A stretch of DNA of 64,000 nt from Candidatus Geothermarchaeum rappei (GTDB lineage: Archaea > Thermoproteota > Nitrososphaeria > Geothermarchaeales > JDFR-13): assembly GCA_002011085.2 (NCBI GenBank), contig MTMB02000001.1, positions 477,820 through 541,819 on the forward strand. The letters run 5' to 3'. Below the pieces are notes generated by a model that saw nothing but the letters and a program-made list of their open reading frames with translations, ran no database searches and was not told the origin of the DNA. The translations under genes and the position numbers were made by a program. Shown here in pieces: positions 62,404 through 64,000 of the stretch (position 1 is its first letter; every line of letters begins with the position of its first letter).

Positions 62404-63522
62404 TTAGCTTATCCTCTCCACCTTCACATCCATTTCTTCTAGATACCCCATGAACATCCTATAAAGCCTATCATCCATACCCACATATTCAGGTGGATAT
62501 AATCCAGATGAATCTATTTCTCCCCTGTATCCGAGTAGGATCATTGCTACGGCAGTACTCCCAGTCACGATAGACATTCCTGAAAACCTCCGCTTCTCAT
62601 CAAATGACTGCTGAAGTAGATATTCCCGTTTCATATCATCCTTCTCACCGAGTATATAGAGGATCACCCTGTCTCTAAATCTATTCTCCATAGATGTCTC
62701 CAAGATTTCTGCAAGAACTTCTATGGGCTTAACGACAGTTTCTCCAACCCTAATATCTTTATAGCTTAGTAGCCCGAGCCATTTGAGGAACCTCATTAAA
62801 AATACATGGCCTCTATATCTTAATGTAAACTCCTTCATATTAGGGACATGCGACATGGTCTTTAATAGACTTCTTAATCCATCACTGGCGAAATACTCCA
62901 TCTCACCAACCCCAGGTATATGGATCATGCCTGTAGTCTCAAGTGGATCGACTTCAGCGACTTCCCCATCTATGATTATCCTAGCAGGCCTGATATACTC
63001 CTCAAGTAAGTCTATGGGAGACCATGTCAAAGCCATGCCTAGGAATTCGTCTGGCTTATATGATATCCCCCCGACGTATATCTCTATCTTATCCGCTCCC
63101 CCTAAATCTCTATCTAGATGTGCTGCTATGACGTTTGATAAGCCTGGGGCGACTCCAGCATCAGGCATATACAAGACATTATGTTTTTCAGCGATCTCTC
63201 CAAGCCTCCACATATCTTCTGGATAGAATGATATGTCAATGATATTCTTACCATTCTCCAGTATGTTCACAAGCCCCCTGTAGGCTATCGAACCGGGTAA
63301 CGCGGTTAGAACCCAATCAACATCCCTAGTCATATCACGAACATCGTTTTTATCAAGTATATCGCCCCTCCTCGTCTCAAAACCATCTTTGAAATACTCC
63401 AGTTTCCTTGGGTCGATATCTGCTATAGCTATATTAAGCCCAGCATCCCTCAGTTTCTCCGCCATATAAATACCTATCCTCCCAGCTCCCACCAGTAATA
63501 TATCGGCCATAAGAATCCCCAC
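62404..63522 (-). CDS. Saccharopine dehydrogenase-like oxidoreductase
   Basis: A 372-residue protein with an N-terminal NAD(P) Rossmann fold (DILLVGAGRIGIYMAEKLRD, then IADIDPRKLEYF) and the saccharopine dehydrogenase-family domain that follows (VDWVLTALPGSIAYRGLVNI, MPDAGVAPGLSNVIAAHLD). The family covers saccharopine dehydrogenases, lysine epsilon-dehydrogenase-like and carboxynorspermidine-type reductases, so the amino-acid substrate cannot be fixed. It is upstream of the alanine-glyoxylate-type aminotransferase on the same strand, in line with an amino-acid catabolic unit. Confidence 0.87.
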   Translation of the reverse strand: MGILMADILLVGAGRIGIYMAEKLRDAGLNIAIADIDPRKLEYFKDGFETRRGDILDKNDVRDMTRDVDWVLTALPGSIAYRGLVNILENGKNIIDISFYPEDMWRLGEIAEKHNVLYMPDAGVAPGLSNVIAAHLDRDLGGADKIEIYVGGISYKPDEFLGMALTWSPIDLLEEYIRPARIIIDGEVAEVDPLETTGMIHIPGVGEMEYFASDGLRSLLKTMSHVPNMKEFTLRYRGHVFLMRFLKWLGLLSYKDIRVGETVVKPIEVLAEILETSMENRFRDRVILYILGEKDDMKREYLLQQSFDEKRRFSGMSIVTGSTAVAMILLGYRGEIDSSGLYPPEYVGMDDRLYRMFMGYLEEMDVKVERIS

Positions 63523-63593
63523 GAAAAAATCAGTATAAAATATCTATTATCACAGGGGATTATAATTTAATAGAGGTTTTACGGTGGTCTCAG

Positions 63594-64000
63594 TTGCAGT
63601 GTAAAAGGTTTGGAAAAACCGATATGAAGTTTAGTGTTATTGGGTTAGGTGCTTGGCAGGCTGGTATGAAGAGCTGGGGGAAAAACTATACTATTGAGGA
63701 TGTTATGAAGGCAATTGAAACCGCGTTTGAGGAGGGAATAAACTTTGTGGATACCGCGGAGATATATGGCGGGGGTAGGTCGGAGGAGGTTCTTGGCCGT
63801 GTCCTTAGGGCCTGGGGAGACAGTATATTTGTAGCGACTAAGGTCTCTGGATATAATGCTAGGCCGGGTAGGATCGAGAAGTCTCTAAAAGCGAGTTTAA
63901 GGAGGCTGAATAGACGATGTGTAGACCTATATCAGGTTCACTGGCCTCCCAGCATATACACCTCTCTTCCAAAAGTTGCTAGGGAGCTAGAGATGCTTGT
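63594..64000 (+). CDS. Aldo/keto reductase, truncated by the window edge
   Basis: The last 407 bases encode the N-terminal part of an aldo/keto reductase that runs off the window. From a TTG at 63594 the frame reads LQCKRFGKTDMKFSVIGLGA, then INFVDTAEIYGGGRSEEVLG (with the catalytic Asp and Tyr of the family) and FVATKVSGYN with the catalytic Lys, then VDLYQVHWPP with the conserved His. The N-terminal start fits the family consensus; ATG 63624 would cut it short. NADPH-dependent reduction of an aldehyde or ketone is expected. It is divergent from the saccharopine-dehydrogenase-like gene. Confidence 0.85.
   Translation, partial: MQCKRFGKTDMKFSVIGLGAWQAGMKSWGKNYTIEDVMKAIETAFEEGINFVDTAEIYGGGRSEEVLGRVLRAWGDSIFVATKVSGYNARPGRIEKSLKASLRRLNRRCVDLYQVHWPPSIYTSLPKVARELEML

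Overview
The window looks like chromosome of a hyperthermophilic archaeon, most likely Thermoproteota (crenarchaeal side). The support is gene content: a split di-myo-inositol-phosphate (DIP) synthesis pair (IPCT plus DIPPS), the archaeal mevalonate branch (phosphomevalonate dehydratase, anhydromevalonate-phosphate decarboxylase, UbiX, isopentenyl phosphate kinase), a Csa1-type CRISPR adaptation module, a TtuA-type tRNA thiolase with zinc ribbons at both ends, an archaeal initiator tRNA-Met, and many GTG/TTG starts with GGAGG/GGTG ribosome sites. The DNA is AT-rich. I cannot fix the genus from sequence alone.

Layout. 1-7.7 kb: two surface or membrane proteins, then a cytochrome c maturation operon ccmF-ccmC-ccmD(like)-ccmE-ccmA-ccmB. 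It has no ccmG/ccmH, and its CcmE carries Cys in place of the heme-binding His. 8.0-9.4 kb: DIP thermolyte synthesis. 9.6-19.8 kb: amino-acid/amine catabolism (class III aminotransferase, two FAD amine/amino-acid oxidases around an MFS carrier), an S9 peptidase, an M20 dipeptidase, a HAD nucleotidase-like phosphatase and a dolichol/phytol-kinase-like membrane enzyme.

19.9-39.95 kb is the CRISPR-Cas island. Three same-orientation arrays (40, 18 and 7 repeats of one 24-bp repeat) each follow a practically identical 114-bp leader. Between arrays 1 and 2 lie csa1-cas1-cas2-cas4-cas6. Between arrays 2 and 3 lie a type III (Csm/III-D-like) operon with six RAMP proteins, a Csm2-like small subunit, an HD+GGDD Cas10 and an unrecognised 102-aa protein, followed by two divergent CARF genes (a Csx1-type HEPN RNase and a CARF-wHTH protein). 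The HD nuclease, cyclase motif and CARF effectors together imply cyclic-oligoadenylate signalling. No type I effector is in the window. Notable details are a repeat-like element over the cas6 ribosome site, a spacer that itself resembles the repeat, a perfect 387-bp tandem duplication of six spacer units, and a wHTH gene remnant abutting the last repeat of array 3.

39.95-64 kb is mostly housekeeping and metabolism: SDR, two nucleoside phosphorylases, a His-rich polytopic membrane protein, two small DNA-binding/zinc proteins missed by the ORF track, TrmO, the archaeal mevalonate cluster, a CBS protein, a GT-C-like membrane protein, initiator tRNA-Met, class V aminotransferases, hydantoinase A/B, a MurG-like glycosyltransferase, the tRNA thiolase, an EamA transporter, a saccharopine-dehydrogenase-like reductase and a truncated aldo/keto reductase at the right edge. 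Functions come from motifs read by eye; no database search was run.
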